64,000 bases of DNA from Perlucidibaca sp. (GTDB taxonomy: Bacteria > Pseudomonadota > Gammaproteobacteria > Pseudomonadales > Moraxellaceae), in contig JAHFSA010000002.1 of the NCBI GenBank assembly GCA_023265995.1, positions 433,628 to 497,627 of the forward strand, written 5' to 3'. This document shows positions 1 through 9,265 of this stretch, one piece after another. A program made the translations under genes and the position numbers. Below the pieces are notes generated by a model. It was not told the DNA's origin, did not search any database, and worked only from the letters and a program-made list of their open reading frames with translations. Each line of letters starts with the position of its first letter. The stretch's first letter is position 1.

Positions 1-1
1 T

Positions 2-448
2 ATCCGTTCGTACTTCGAGCCATCGCGGCTCTCGGCACTGGCGATCCCGCATCGACTGGATGTTCAGCGGGCTCGCCTGCGTGCTGAGGATGCTGGCTGG
101 TCAGATTGGCGTCCAGAGATCATCCTCCCGGCAGGCATGGCGAAACGCCCGGATGCGTTAGTGGTCGATCCGAATGGGCAAGTAATTGCCGTCGAGCTGG
201 AGCGGCACATCAAAACGCTCAAGCGGTACGAGGCTGTCTTTGCAGCCTATCTGCAAGCGATCAAGCGCGGGGAGCTGGAGTATGTGCACTACGTGACACC
301 GGATGCGGACCTAGCTACTCGACTAGCTCGCGTTCTGAGCCTGGTGCAGGCTGTCCCCTTGCTGGGCGAGCGCGTGCCGATTTCTGATCGGCACCGCTCC
401 CGCTTCCTGGTCATGGCGTTACCTGACTGGCCGCCACTCTGCACATAG
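2..448 (+). CDS. Replication-relaxation (MobC-like) family protein, 3' part only
   Basis: The reading frame is open from the window edge and ends at a TAG at 446-448, so only the C-terminal ~148 residues are present. The segment has a stretch reading KRPDALVVDPNGQ followed by VAVE-like strands (VIAVELERHIKTLKRYEAV). This resembles the nuclease-fold C-terminal half of the Replic_Relax family (MobC-like accessory proteins of mobilisable plasmids and integrative elements). In those systems the protein assists DNA relaxation at the transfer or replication origin. It is the left-most gene of the island and lies directly before a hairpin-rich non-coding region, which would suit an oriT/oriV neighbour. 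The family assignment rests on recalled motif similarity and could be wrong; the N-terminal winged-helix half is outside the window. Confidence 0.5.
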   Translation: MRSYFEPSRLSALAIPHRLDVQRARLRAEDAGWSDWRPEIILPAGMAKRPDALVVDPNGQVIAVELERHIKTLKRYEAVFAAYLQAIKRGELEYVHYVTPDADLATRLARVLSLVQAVPLLGERVPISDRHRSRFLVMALPDWPPLCT

Positions 449-547
449 GTACGCGAAATCGGAAACCCAGATGGGATTTGCACCTCTCCCATCCTGATAT
501 CCCATCTCGCTCCACCATCAGAAGCCAGACTCGGCTGCGGCTGCAGC

Positions 548-1114
548 CTCCTCTGAGGAGCCGTCCTCTCAATGGTTACGTGGCTGAACGCCGCGAAACC
601 ATTGATTCACCTCACACGGCCAGTCTGGACGCCTGACTCGCTTGGAGGGCAAGCCCTCTTGTGACCTCCAGTCGCTGGACGCTCCCTCCGGCCTCAATTC
701 ACCCTGCCGGCGTCGGCGCTGGCGCGCGACTCCCGGCTTCACCGGCTGCGCTGCGGCCCCTGTTGGGCACTGCAGCTTGGTCGCGCTTGTGCACGCCGCG
801 TCAAGACGCTCGCGTCTCGACCTGTCCCGTACCGGACAGTTCTCGCCTTGAGCTTTTCCGCCCAGGAAGACGGGAGTCGCGCGCCTGCTAGTGCAGGCAC
901 TCGACGCCGGCAGGCCGGACACGAGAACAGGCCGCTGGGGCGGCCCGTCCTCTTGCCGCGTCTGGGGACGCGGCATTCCGTCCTTGGTTGCCCGTCTGGA
1001 CGACGGACAATCCCGTGATCGCTGTCGCATCACGGGACGCGAACGATTGCGGCTGGCGTGGGCGCCAGCCTTCATCTGTCTGGCCGTGGGCGGCCAGACT
1101 CGCGCCATGTGGCG
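548..1114. repeat. Hairpin-rich non-coding region with recurring TGGG loops
   Basis: The ~800 bp between the first gene and the GHKL gene has no convincing CDS but is densely packed with inverted repeats. Near-perfect stems are at 569-605 (9 bp), 645-658, 804-817, 822-839 and 883-898. Others are at 923-952 (6 bp plus extension with two mismatches), 954-975 (9 bp), 992-1006, 1011-1037 (9 bp), 1051-1070 (8 bp) and 1078-1099 (9 bp). Four of them (923-952, 954-975, 1051-1070, 1078-1099) enclose the identical tetraloop TGGG. The stems differ in sequence, so this is repeated structure, not a simple sequence repeat. Position beside a MobC-like gene suggests a transfer or replication origin or a structured RNA; this is inference. 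From 1115 to 1250 the DNA turns AT-rich and probably holds the promoter of the next gene. Confidence 0.8.
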
Positions 1115-1250
1115 GTGGGCGTCCTCATGGAGAGCATTGCATATATGAATTTTAGTTTGAATGGTGCATATTTCATGTCTGGCATTGACGCGTAAAGTCA
1201 GACTTCATTCTGATGCAAAAAAGCAGTAAAGTTTCCGGCGAGAGAAGATT

Positions 1251-3350
1251 ATGACCCTTGATATAAGAGGCGGCCTTAAAAACACATTAATCAGCTCCAA
1301 TAAATATGTCTTCATAGAGGAGCTGCTGTCAAACGCCGTTGACTCTTATTTGATACGCAGGAACTCGGACCCAGGCGCTCCAACGCTGTCAATTTCGATA
1401 TCTATTGATTTTTTCAATACCGAACTTCTGCAGGGAGATACATATGATGTTGAGATTTCCTGCACAGATAATGGATACGGTTTTGGCCCCGATCAAATAA
1501 GGGCCTTTGTTACAAAGGACTCAACCTATAAGGATTATTTGGATATCCAAGGGATTGGAAAGTGCAAGGGCGCTGGAAGAGTCCAGTACTTCCATTTTTT
1601 TAGGAAATTAAACATCGAAAGCATCGTCAACAATGCCAATATACGCAATAAGATTAAGCTGGATATTCCAGAAGGAGCGCGCGAGATATCAGAAGATAGC
1701 TTCGTGGCGGTCAACCATCCAGATGGTGATGCCTCTACCAGAGTAAGACTGGTTGGGTTGACAGAAAAGGCATATACACAGCATTTTGACGCACGATCGC
1801 TTAAAGTAGATCTTTCAGCAAGACGCGTCAGAGACTATTTGTATGTCGCATTCATGCAGAAATTTATTGTTCTGAAAAATATATTAGGCGATTTTCAGGT
1901 CTCTGTAAGTGAAACTGGTGGCGACAACGAAGGCACTGAGTACATTCGGGCAGAAGACCTCCCTGAGCCTGTCAGCATAGAAAGCCTTCCGATTATTTGC
2001 TCTCATGGGAAAAATACGAGCAATAAACAACTCAGAGTTACGAGATACTCATTACCGGAAAGCCGCCTGTCAGACTCGCAGCATGAGGTTGCGCTCTGTG
2101 CTAACGCAGCCTTAGTTTACTCTCTAACAAAGTATTTTTTGAAAAACCCAAGAGATAGGTCAAGGCCATTGGATGGGGCATTCAATTTACTACTTGTGGA
2201 AAGTGATTTCCTTGAAGACAGGGTAAATGAGCAGCGAGACGGGTTCAATATCCCGAAGGAATGCACATCAACGGACGATATCGATGGAGAAATCTCTCTT
2301 TACGATATAGTTGACTCTCTAGAAGATTATGTTTTTGGGATATTGACTCCGAGGGACTTTGACAGGGATGCACTCATTAGCTCGACAGAAGAGCAGTTTG
2401 GCATATCGCGCTACATGTTAAATCAGGTAAACATCAAGGTTCGCTACAGTGACACGGAAGAGAATATCGCAAAAAGAGTTCTCAGAAAATATCAAGATGA
2501 GATTGTCAAAGAGACGTGGGATATATACTCCATGAAGCAGGATCTTTTACAGTTGGATCCGCGCAGTAGCGACTTTAGAGACAAGGTATCTGAGATATCA
2601 TGGAAATATACGTCAACGATTAGAAAAATGGATATGGCGAACTTGTCTCAACTTATTGTTAGGCGCTCATCCATGCTTGAGGTTTTGAAGCGCGCAGTTG
2701 AGATGACGCTAACCTGCCAAGCCAACGGATCTGGAAGAAATGAAAATGAAAAAATTCTACACAACGTTTTCTTTCCGATGGGCACGGATAGCACAGAAAA
2801 TGCAGATCATGATATCTGGATATTAAACGAAGAATATCATTATTTTGAATACATATCTTCAGATAAGTCCTTGGCATCCATCCCATGGAGAGATGAAGAT
2901 AAAATATTCTCTCCTGATATTGATGCGAGCCTTGAAGAGCTCTTCAAAAAGAACAACGCAGAGCATCGACTCAAAAGGCCAGATATTGCAATATTTAATC
3001 AAGAAGGTGCCGCAATAATCATAGAGTTTAAGGCGCCTGGAGTTGCACTGCAGGACCATATACCAGATATTGTTCAATATGCACGATTGTTGGCAGCAAA
3101 ATCTGGCGGAAAGATAAAGAAATTTTATGGCTACTTAATTGGTGACTGCCTCGATGAGACTAGGCTGCCACCGGAGTTTGAACGATTTCCTAGCGGCTTG
3201 GGCTACTTCAATACCTCCAGAGTAAAGGATCTTTCCTCTGGAGCACAGTATGGTGAGCTGTACACGGAGGTACTTTTCTATAGCCAGTTTATTGATCGCG
3301 CAGAAAAAAGACTAAAAATATACAAAGAGAAAATAAATCTACCAATTTAG
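1251..3350 (+). CDS. GHKL-type ATPase with C-terminal PD-(D/E)xK nuclease-like domain
   Basis: This 699-residue protein has the three ATP-binding motifs of the Hsp90/gyrase/MutL fold. The N-box is EELLSNAVDSYL (N28, D31), the G1 box is DNGYGFG (D73-G79) and a G2-like loop is GIGKCKGAG (101-109). The last ~130 residues contain RPDIAIF (D578) followed by IIIEFKAP (E592, K594), the spacing of a PD-(D/E)xK nuclease core. The middle (about 200-560) is not recognised. A GHKL module fused to a nuclease recalls ATP-gated defence or DNA-processing effectors, and the neighbours are anti-phage type genes, so a defence role is likely but unproven. The start has a good ribosome site (GAGAGAAG) just upstream. 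The gene is clearly AT-richer than its surroundings, a sign of transfer. I do not know a named system with exactly this architecture. Confidence 0.75.
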   Translation: MTLDIRGGLKNTLISSNKYVFIEELLSNAVDSYLIRRNSDPGAPTLSISISIDFFNTELLQGDTYDVEISCTDNGYGFGPDQIRAFVTKDSTYKDYLDIQGIGKCKGAGRVQYFHFFRKLNIESIVNNANIRNKIKLDIPEGAREISEDSFVAVNHPDGDASTRVRLVGLTEKAYTQHFDARSLKVDLSARRVRDYLYVAFMQKFIVLKNILGDFQVSVSETGGDNEGTEYIRAEDLPEPVSIESLPIICSHGKNTSNKQLRVTRYSLPESRLSDSQHEVALCANAALVYSLTKYFLKNPRDRSRPLDGAFNLLLVESDFLEDRVNEQRDGFNIPKECTSTDDIDGEISLYDIVDSLEDYVFGILTPRDFDRDALISSTEEQFGISRYMLNQVNIKVRYSDTEENIAKRVLRKYQDEIVKETWDIYSMKQDLLQLDPRSSDFRDKVSEISWKYTSTIRKMDMANLSQLIVRRSSMLEVLKRAVEMTLTCQANGSGRNENEKILHNVFFPMGTDSTENADHDIWILNEEYHYFEYISSDKSLASIPWRDEDKIFSPDIDASLEELFKKNNAEHRLKRPDIAIFNQEGAAIIIEFKAPGVALQDHIPDIVQYARLLAAKSGGKIKKFYGYLIGDCLDETRLPPEFERFPSGLGYFNTSRVKDLSSGAQYGELYTEVLFYSQFIDRAEKRLKIYKEKINLPI

Positions 3351-3475
3351 TATGCTGGCGGAGGCACCGCTCATCTACGAAGATCTTGCAGTCTTGAGCT
3401 GCTATGCTTCGGGTTAGAGCACAGCCAGAGCAAGACGCCAAGCGGCACTGCCAGCGACAATGAGGTGCGAGCTGG

Positions 3476-4456
3476 ATGATTGAGCAGAGTAACGGCATGA
3501 GTGAGATCCTCATCTATCAGAGCGGGGACCAACCCGTTGAGGTGCGCCTACAAGGTGATACCGTATGGCTGCGCCAAGATCAGATGGCAGCGCTGTTTGG
3601 GCGCGACCGTACCGTTATTGGCCGTCACATCCGCAATGTGTTCTCCGACGACGAACTACCTCTGGAAAGCAATGTGCAGAATTTGCACATTGCCCACTCC
3701 GACAAGCCTATTGGGCTCTACAGTCTGGATGTCATCATCTCCGTTGGCTATCGGGTCAAGTCCGCTGAGGGTGTGCGCTTTCGTCAGTGGGCCACGAAGT
3801 TGCTGCGTGAACACCTGACTCGCGGCTACACCGTGAACCGTCAACGATTTGAAGCAAATGCCCGCGAACTGGAGGCTGCGCTGACACTTGTGCGCCGTCT
3901 GGCGGCTGATCCGGCGCTAAATGCCGACACCGGTCGTGGCTTGGCTGATATTGTGAGCCGCTACGCACAGACCTTTTTGCTCCTGCAACGATACGACGAA
4001 GGATTGCTGACCGAGCCCACTACGCAGCTCGGTGGCCTACTACCTACACCAACGGAGGCACGCGCTGCGCTGGCCATTCTCAAGTCCAACTTGATCGCAC
4101 GTGGAGAGGCCACCGATTTGTTTGCTCGCGAACGCGGCGACGGACTTGCCGCCTTACTTGGCAACTTGGACCAGACTGCATTTGGCGAGCCGGTGTATCC
4201 AAGCATCGAAGCCAAGGCGGCACACCTGCTGTATTTCGTGATCAAAAACCACCCCTTCGCGGATGGCAACAAGCGTAGTGGTGCCTACCTGTTTGTGGAC
4301 TTCCTGCATCGCAATGGCCGACTACTGGATACCAACGGACAGCCCGTGATCAATGACATCGGACTGGCTGCACTGGCATTGCTGGTGGCCGAGTCGGACC
4401 CAGCTCAGAAAGATACGTTGATTCGGCTGATCATGAACATGCTAGCGGGCACATAA
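3476..4456 (+). CDS. RhuM-Fic (virulence RhuM/Fic-DOC family) protein
   Basis: This 326-residue protein joins two domains. Residues ~8-125 match the RhuM (virulence-associated, KilA-N/BRO-like) domain, including VWLRQDQMAALFGRD and a conserved RFRQWAT. Residues ~150-326 are a Fic/DOC fold with the full catalytic loop HPFADGNKRSG (H259-G269), so AMP- or nucleotide-transfer to a target protein is expected. No obvious N-terminal inhibitory (S/T)xxxE(G/N) motif was identified. An in-frame ATG at 3497 is an alternative start. RhuM-Fic genes are commonly found beside restriction-modification genes, and here the next gene, 47 bp downstream, is such an enzyme. Its target and its role in the island (toxin, regulator or defence helper) are unknown. 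Confidence 0.85.
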   Translation: MIEQSNGMSEILIYQSGDQPVEVRLQGDTVWLRQDQMAALFGRDRTVIGRHIRNVFSDDELPLESNVQNLHIAHSDKPIGLYSLDVIISVGYRVKSAEGVRFRQWATKLLREHLTRGYTVNRQRFEANARELEAALTLVRRLAADPALNADTGRGLADIVSRYAQTFLLLQRYDEGLLTEPTTQLGGLLPTPTEARAALAILKSNLIARGEATDLFARERGDGLAALLGNLDQTAFGEPVYPSIEAKAAHLLYFVIKNHPFADGNKRSGAYLFVDFLHRNGRLLDTNGQPVINDIGLAALALLVAESDPAQKDTLIRLIMNMLAGT

Positions 4457-4503
4457 AAAACGGAGTTGCGCCTATCTCTGGACGCCCTGACTCTAACTTT
4501 CAA

Positions 4504-7419
4504 ATGAATTGCAGGATGCAAACCCATATGACCGCTGCACGTAAAGCCCTTCTCCAAGAGTTTGTCCAATGGTGCGCTAAGCACATCAATGGCGATGAGA
4601 AAGGTGAGGCTCAAATTTTCCTTGACCAGCTTTTCAGAGCCTTTGGCCATCCGGGCTTCAAAGAGGCCGGCGCCACATGCGAGATGCGGGTAAAGAAGGC
4701 AGGCAAGGGCACCAGTTTTGCTGACCTGGTATGGAAGCCCATGGTGTTGGTTGAGATGAAAAAGCGCGGAGAAGACCTCTCTAAGCACTACTCACAAGCC
4801 TTCACGTACTGGACACGCCTAGTCCCTAATCGCCCACAGTATGTGGTGTTGTGCAACTTCGATGAATTCTGGATTTACGACTTCAACAGTCAGATGGACA
4901 GTCCCGTCGATAAGGTGCACCTCCATGAATTGCCCGAGCGCTTCGGTCCTCTGGCGTTCCTATTTGCTGAGGCCTCTGCCCCCGTCTTCGGCAACCATCA
5001 GGAAAGTGTCACGCGGCAAGCCGCCGACCAACTGGTCCTATTGTTCCGCGCTCTGATCGCGCGCAAAGTTGACCGTGAGACGGCCCAGCGCTTCACACTC
5101 CAAACACTCATGGCTCTGTTTGCCGAAGACATCGGCTTGCTTGAAAAATATTTCTTCACTCGACTTCTGGATGATTGCAGCACCCCAACGCTGGCCTATG
5201 ACCTGATCGGACAGCTATTCGTAGAAATGAATACTCCGGGCAAGACTCCCGGCGGGCGCTTCAAGGGAGTTCCCTACTTCAATGGTGGCTTGTTTGCCAA
5301 TCCAGCTCGCATCGAGCTCACTGAGGAAGAAATCGAACTGCTCCGAGAGGCTGCCAAGTTCGATTGGTCGAAGGTCCGGCCAGAAATCTTCGGTGCCATT
5401 TTTGAACACAGCATGGACGCTAACGAGCGGCACGCATACGGTGCCCACTACACCAGCCCAGTCGACATCATGAAAGTGGTCGGCCCGACTATTGTCGAGC
5501 CATGGCAACAGCGCATAGATAGCGCAAAAACGCTCAAAGAGCTGGAGCACTTGCTTATGCGTATCGAGAACTTTCGAGTTCTCGATCCGGCGTGCGGATC
5601 AGGAAACTTCCTATATATCGCCTATCGAGAGCTCAAGCGCCTAGAGGCGCAAATCTATGAGCGCATGGGCGAGTACAAAAGCATCGATGCATCACAGAGG
5701 CCTATGGGCTTTGTTACCGCTCGCAATTTCTTCGGTATGGACATCAATCCATTTGCTGTCGAACTAGCCAAAGTGACGATGATGCTGGCTCACAAGCTGG
5801 CCATCGACGAGCTACATGTTCAAGAGCAGGCGTTGCCGCTGGACAATCTCGACTCCAACTTCAACATTGGAGATGCTCTTATACGTGACGATGGCAGCCG
5901 TACTTCTTGGCCTAATGTTGATGTCATCATTGGTAATCCACCATTTCTTGGTGCCAAGCTACTCAAACCAAATTATGGGGCGGACTACGTTAAGCGTCTG
6001 CGCAAAGCCTATCCTGAGGTTCCAGGAATGGCTGACTTCTGCGTCTACTGGCTCCGTCGTGCCGAGGTGCATTTACCTGAATGCACTGCAAATGACTGGT
6101 TCGCTGGTCGGGCTGGCTTGGTCGGCACACAGAACATACGCAACAACGCCAGCCGCATAGGTGGGCTGGATGCTATCTGTGCTAGTGGGACAGTGATCGA
6201 GGCCGTAGATAGTCAACCTTGGTCCGGCGAGGCTAATGTACACGTATCTATCGCTAACTGGGTCAAGACCCAAAACACAGCCCTACTTCCAAAAAGCTGT
6301 CGACTGTGGTTCAAGGTCGAGCATACTGCCACGGGGCGTAGAGCCCGCGGCAGCGGCCAGGCTAGCAAAGATTACGAATTAGATATGCGTGAGGTCGCGC
6401 ATATCAATGCCTCACTTTCAGACAAGGTCGACGTGGGTGGCGCCCTCGTTTTAGCGTGCAACACAACACCACAAATCACCTTCCAAGGCATCACCCCTGG
6501 TCATGCCGCATTCGTTCTGTCCGAATCACATAAGCAGTTGTTCCCCACCAAGGAGCAGTCTCTAATTTCCCCTTATCTTGTAGGCGATGAGGTACTCAGC
6601 GGTACGACGGAGCGCCGCTATCTGCTCAACTTAGGGCAGCGCAATGTGCTGGAAGCGCAGGGGTTTCCTCACACGTTCACACATGTGAAAGAGCACGTGC
6701 TTCCCGCCCGCAAGAAGGCGGCAGAAGAGGGACGGGACCAAGATGGCAACATGCGTCCACATCACCGTCGCTTTCTTGAGCGCTGGTGGCAGCTTTCTTG
6801 GGGGCGCGCCGAATTGTTAACTGAGCTCGCTAAGGTGCCACGTTATCTTGCTTGCTCACGTGTCACTAAGCGCCCAATCTTTACTTTTGTCGACACGATG
6901 ATCCATCCAGGCGATGCGCTGCAGGTCTTCGCTTTGGCTGATGACTACAGCTTTGGCATCCTCCAGTCAGCTGCTCATTACCAATGGTTCCATGCCAAGT
7001 GCTCCAACATGAAGTCAGACCCGCGCTACACTTCGGAGTCGGTATTCGACACCTTCCCTTGGCCGCAAGGCGTCAGCCCTGCCCAAGTCGATGCAGTGGC
7101 TAAAGCCGGGCGCCAACTCCGCCAAATTCGCGATCAAGCCTTACAGCACCTAGAAGGAGGCTTGCGCGCGCTCTATCGCACTCTTGATCTGCCTGGAAAG
7201 AATCCATTGAAGGATGCGCATGACAACCTAGATACTGCAGTAGTTAAAGCTTTTGGCTTCAGCCCTATGCAGGATCTCCTTGAAGAACTGCTTAAGTTAA
7301 ATCAGAGAGTAGCAGCACAGGTTATAGAGGGGGCATCGGTTAATGGCCCCGGAGTGCCCAACACCTATCCTGATCCATTAAAGCTAATCACAAGAGACTC
7401 ATTTGGCACCCAAGGCTAG
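4504..7419 (+). CDS. MmeI-like single-chain type II restriction-modification enzyme
   Basis: This 971-residue fusion has an N-terminal PD-(D/E)xK nuclease (D74, then E84-x-K86 in ADLVWKPMVLVEMKKRG), a helical connector, and an N6-adenine DNA methyltransferase with motif I DPACGSGNF (361-369) and motif IV NPPF (478-481). A target-recognition region and C-terminal helices follow (~600-971). The order and length match type IIL/MmeI-family enzymes, in which one polypeptide cuts and hemimethylates the same asymmetric site. All catalytic motifs are intact, so it should be functional. In-frame ATGs at 4504, 4516 and 4528 compete as start; the GCAGG at 4511-4515 argues for 4528. The recognition sequence cannot be read from the sequence by eye. 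It lies in the island's defence block, downstream of the RhuM-Fic gene. Confidence 0.9.
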   Translation: MNCRMQTHMTAARKALLQEFVQWCAKHINGDEKGEAQIFLDQLFRAFGHPGFKEAGATCEMRVKKAGKGTSFADLVWKPMVLVEMKKRGEDLSKHYSQAFTYWTRLVPNRPQYVVLCNFDEFWIYDFNSQMDSPVDKVHLHELPERFGPLAFLFAEASAPVFGNHQESVTRQAADQLVLLFRALIARKVDRETAQRFTLQTLMALFAEDIGLLEKYFFTRLLDDCSTPTLAYDLIGQLFVEMNTPGKTPGGRFKGVPYFNGGLFANPARIELTEEEIELLREAAKFDWSKVRPEIFGAIFEHSMDANERHAYGAHYTSPVDIMKVVGPTIVEPWQQRIDSAKTLKELEHLLMRIENFRVLDPACGSGNFLYIAYRELKRLEAQIYERMGEYKSIDASQRPMGFVTARNFFGMDINPFAVELAKVTMMLAHKLAIDELHVQEQALPLDNLDSNFNIGDALIRDDGSRTSWPNVDVIIGNPPFLGAKLLKPNYGADYVKRLRKAYPEVPGMADFCVYWLRRAEVHLPECTANDWFAGRAGLVGTQNIRNNASRIGGLDAICASGTVIEAVDSQPWSGEANVHVSIANWVKTQNTALLPKSCRLWFKVEHTATGRRARGSGQASKDYELDMREVAHINASLSDKVDVGGALVLACNTTPQITFQGITPGHAAFVLSESHKQLFPTKEQSLISPYLVGDEVLSGTTERRYLLNLGQRNVLEAQGFPHTFTHVKEHVLPARKKAAEEGRDQDGNMRPHHRRFLERWWQLSWGRAELLTELAKVPRYLACSRVTKRPIFTFVDTMIHPGDALQVFALADDYSFGILQSAAHYQWFHAKCSNMKSDPRYTSESVFDTFPWPQGVSPAQVDAVAKAGRQLRQIRDQALQHLEGGLRALYRTLDLPGKNPLKDAHDNLDTAVVKAFGFSPMQDLLEELLKLNQRVAAQVIEGASVNGPGVPNTYPDPLKLITRDSFGTQG

Positions 7420-7483
7420 AGGTTAGTAACGAATCAGACTGGTTCCGATACATGGCTGGGTAATGGCACAACGACGCCTCTAG

Positions 7484-9256
7484 TCATTGTGGTGTTTGGA
7501 CTCTTTGCTTACGCCAACTCTCTACTGCCGCATCATGGCCGCCAACTGCAGTATCTAGAGCCCAACGATCCCAAAAATCGATGGTTCCACTGTTCGGCGG
7601 CTGATTCGGGGGAGACATGCGAATACGCGCAGGCAGCAAACTGGCATCGCCTACGACGAGAGCCTCTCCCGTATCGAGAACTGGAAGTAACTCACCAAAA
7701 CCACCAAGGCTATCAGGTAGTAGGCGACGCACTACAGCCTGATCGTCACCATTAGTAAGACGCATTGCCATCAGGTTGTTGCACTGACTCAGAACAGTCC
7801 GATTAACTTCAGATGGTCTCTGGCTAACGACAACCAAACCTAATCCGTATTTTCTCCCTTCCTTCGCGATACGCTCGAAAATTGCGACTGAGATATCGCC
7901 TGCTCCAGACGCACCACTCCGCTCAGGAATGTATAGATGCGCCTCATCACACACGATAGATATCGGATGGCGCCTCTCTATTGGAGTCCACTGCTGGACA
8001 GAAAAAATTAGGCGCGCAACTAGGCTCACCATCAACGGCAAGACATCTGAAGGAACCTCAGAGAAATCAATTACCTTGACGCCACCTCTTTGGGCCGGCT
8101 GATCCTTTCGCCCTGCCATCAAACGCACAACCAAGCGCTCGAGCCAGTCATACTGCATCGTTTCCGCTACTCCCTGGAAAAGGAAGCCAAGTCTTCGATC
8201 AGACTGCTTGCTCTCAAGACGCTGTATGAGACGACTGAGCTTGCCATTGAATTCACCTTGCTTTTCTGCACCTGCACGCGCACCCGGAACCATTTGCTCA
8301 TTTAGCTCATTCAACTCGCCAAGCACAGTTTCAAGATCGAAAGGCACGGGGCTATCGATGGTGAAGTTCGCTAGCACGTCAGACTTACCGTCTGCTTCCA
8401 AGTAGATACGCTTTGCGTTGAGGATTGCACGTGACATAACCATCGCTTGGTTCGGTGCATTCTGATCAGATCGGTCAACGAACATAGAGGTCAAAGCCTC
8501 GTAACCGAGTAGCCAGTACGGCAGGAAAAGCACTCCTTGGTCTAGCGTGGCTCCGGAGTCGAGGTCCGCCGGACCTGCAATCCGCAAATGCTGGAAACCA
8601 TCGCCGTTAAGCGGGGCGTACTCCCCATGAATATCCAGCATGACAGCATTTGCATTGGGAAGTTCGGCGACCTGTTCAAGCACACGAGCGGTTGTCCAAG
8701 ACTTACCCGACCCGGTACTACCTACAATAATTGCGTGACGCTGGAAAAAGCGGTTGCCGTTGAGATAAGCGCCCGCAGCTTCATCAAGCGTGTAATGCCC
8801 CAGAGAAAGTCGTTGTCCGTCTCCAGCAATGTTCGCAACTACGCGCATGAATGCCGTCAAACGGAGCCCCTCGAGGGCAAAACAATTGGCATCGATCTCA
8901 GGAACGGTCTCGAGCGTTCTTACGAACACATTCTCTTTCAGTCCAATACGATCAATCAGAGTACCGATCAATGCTATGCGTACAACGTTGATTTCATCAT
9001 CAGGATCGTCGTCATCAACACCTTCCGCTACCACTGCCCTGTCTGCGCGCGCCCCCCCACTCGAGGCGCTTCGTGTAATCCTCTGAATAATGCCGATCAA
9101 GTGTTGACCTGGCCGACTACTCTGCAGCGCAGCTAACCGATTTACTTGCAACTTCCGAAGCCGGGTAACGTCTTCGACAGCCACAGTCACATTTGCAGTA
9201 TCTACTGCACGCACACGCCCGAGGGCTTCATTATCTTGGTAATCGAGAATAGGCAT
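7484..9256 (-). CDS. herA: HerA-type ATPase of a SIR2-HerA defence pair
   Basis: This 590-residue protein begins with a HAS-barrel-like N-terminal part and carries a HerA/FtsK-type ATPase domain (DUF87). Walker A is GSTGSGKS (179-186, K185), Walker B is ISIVCDEAH (D437, E438), and an arginine/sensor stretch around GLGLVVVSQRPSEVN follows. It starts 9 bp after the SIR2 gene, so the two are co-transcribed. SIR2-HerA pairs are known anti-phage systems in which a HerA hexamer assembles with SIR2 NADases that deplete NAD+ upon infection. An acidic linker (VDDDDPDDE) sits near residue 80. The pair is on the strand opposite to the restriction enzyme and its 3' end lies 64 bp from that gene's end. 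Confidence 0.9.
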   Translation of the reverse strand: MPILDYQDNEALGRVRAVDTANVTVAVEDVTRLRKLQVNRLAALQSSRPGQHLIGIIQRITRSASSGGARADRAVVAEGVDDDDPDDEINVVRIALIGTLIDRIGLKENVFVRTLETVPEIDANCFALEGLRLTAFMRVVANIAGDGQRLSLGHYTLDEAAGAYLNGNRFFQRHAIIVGSTGSGKSWTTARVLEQVAELPNANAVMLDIHGEYAPLNGDGFQHLRIAGPADLDSGATLDQGVLFLPYWLLGYEALTSMFVDRSDQNAPNQAMVMSRAILNAKRIYLEADGKSDVLANFTIDSPVPFDLETVLGELNELNEQMVPGARAGAEKQGEFNGKLSRLIQRLESKQSDRRLGFLFQGVAETMQYDWLERLVVRLMAGRKDQPAQRGGVKVIDFSEVPSDVLPLMVSLVARLIFSVQQWTPIERRHPISIVCDEAHLYIPERSGASGAGDISVAIFERIAKEGRKYGLGLVVVSQRPSEVNRTVLSQCNNLMAMRLTNGDDQAVVRRLLPDSLGGFGELLPVLDTGEALVVGDASLLPARIRMSPPNQPPNSGTIDFWDRWALDTAVGGHDAAVESWRKQRVQTPQ

Positions 9257-9265
9257 GAGAGGCTC

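Noticed and set aside
569..1108. Minus-strand 179-codon open frame
   Set aside because: It runs through the hairpin array, is rich in Arg/Ser/Pro typical of random GC-rich translation, and shows no domain.
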